From NCBI GenBank assembly GCA_020028595.1, contig JAIBHQ010000061.1:1-6110 (forward strand): a DNA stretch of 6,110 bases, written 5' to 3'. Each line of letters starts with the position of its first letter. Within the stretch, counting starts at the first letter, position 1. Made by a program: the position numbers and the translations under genes. This stretch comes from Nitrospirota bacterium (GTDB taxonomy: Bacteria > Nitrospirota > Nitrospiria > Nitrospirales > Nitrospiraceae). Below, in pieces: positions 5,911-6,110 of this stretch. The notes under the pieces were generated by a model. That model saw only the letters and a program-made list of their open reading frames with translations. It had not been told where the DNA came from and ran no database searches.

Positions 5911-6110
5911 CTACGGAGCCGCCCCCGGTGTCCCCTGTCCGCAGTCAGGAGGACAGCGCCGGCCGCCCTGGGTGGGATCCGGCATCCCGCCTTCCATCTT
6001 CGGGAGCTGGCACTGCGTCCTCAGCCCGCCGTCCCCACTGCCGCAGAGCGACGGTACCAGCGAGCGGCCCATCTCAAGATAGCCCTCCGGGCAGGACCCG
6101 CAGACGGGCA
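5911..6110 (-). CDS. Cysteine-rich protein of unknown function, C-terminal part
   Basis: A frame open from the window edge to a TAG at 5913-5911 encodes 65 residues. It is not recognised. Support for coding comes from strongly G/C-biased third positions (53 of 65 codons by my count), the same strand as ruvB, and a 62-bp gap to it. The fragment has six cysteines (3, 6, 22, 33, 52, 56), including CGSC and CPPDC. It is rich in Gly and Pro, with few charged residues and no membrane segment. The cysteine spacing suggests metal binding or disulfides, for example in a secreted or lipoprotein-type protein. The N terminus that would show a signal peptide is outside the window. An internal ATG (Met13) is unlikely as the start because the residues before it look coding too. 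It may share the ruvB transcript. A spurious open frame is possible. Confidence 0.55.
   Translation of the reverse strand, partial: PVCGSCPEGYLEMGRSLVPSLCGSGDGGLRTQCQLPKMEGGMPDPTQGGRRCPPDCGQGTPGAAP

Noticed and set aside
5935..5956. CTGT...ACAG pair upstream of ruvB resembling a LexA (SOS) box
   Set aside because: The half-sites are 14 bp apart instead of 8 and lie inside the cysteine-rich coding frame.
5507..6082. Plus-strand open frame opposite the start of ruvB and the cysteine-rich gene
   Set aside because: It is antisense to RuvB Walker motifs, and the minus-strand frame at 5911-6110 has better third-position bias.

Overview
The window is a GC-rich bacterial chromosome segment in which every supported gene lies on the minus strand. 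It reads as ordinary core metabolism plus one DNA-repair gene. No phage, IS, CRISPR or toxin-antitoxin features are visible. GC-rich third positions, the gene set, and a Thermotoga-like (type I-beta) DAHP synthase with a Bacillus-like EPSP synthase motif suggest a Nitrospirota (Nitrospira-like) genome or a related deep lineage. A Desulfobacterota genome cannot be excluded. This placement is inference from memory of similar clusters, not a search result.

In transcription order (high to low coordinates): the 3' end of an unrecognised cysteine-rich protein gene (5911 to the window edge); a 62-bp gap with a hairpin; ruvB (5848-4844), the Holliday-junction branch-migration motor; and a roughly 200-bp spacer that is A/T-richer than its surroundings. 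The spacer holds a terminator-like hairpin, a sigma70-like promoter, a perfect 9-bp DnaA box and a CCA triplet run. After it come five closely packed aromatic amino acid genes: pheA (chorismate mutase/prephenate dehydratase/ACT), a hisC-type aminotransferase, aroF (DAHP synthase), tyrA (prephenate dehydrogenase) and the first 134 codons of aroA (EPSP synthase), which runs off the left edge.

The first four of these are 3 to 19 bp apart and probably form one translationally coupled operon. AroF makes the first shikimate-pathway intermediate and AroA the next-to-last step before chorismate. The chorismate mutase domain of PheA makes prephenate for both branches. PheA dehydratase or TyrA then makes phenylpyruvate or 4-hydroxyphenylpyruvate, and the HisC-type enzyme is the likely transaminase to Phe and Tyr. 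Allosteric modules are visible on AroF (N-terminal ferredoxin-like domain) and PheA (ACT), but not on TyrA.

The most unusual structure is the 76-bp tyrA-aroA junction. It consists almost entirely of a degenerate 7-bp tandem repeat (GTGACGN) arranged as two facing arms. The repeat contains the last codons and stop codon of tyrA and occupies the aroA leader, leaving no visible ribosome binding site. I see no previously undescribed system here. The best leads are this repeat, the overlapping promoter and terminator before pheA, and the cysteine-rich gene next to ruvB.
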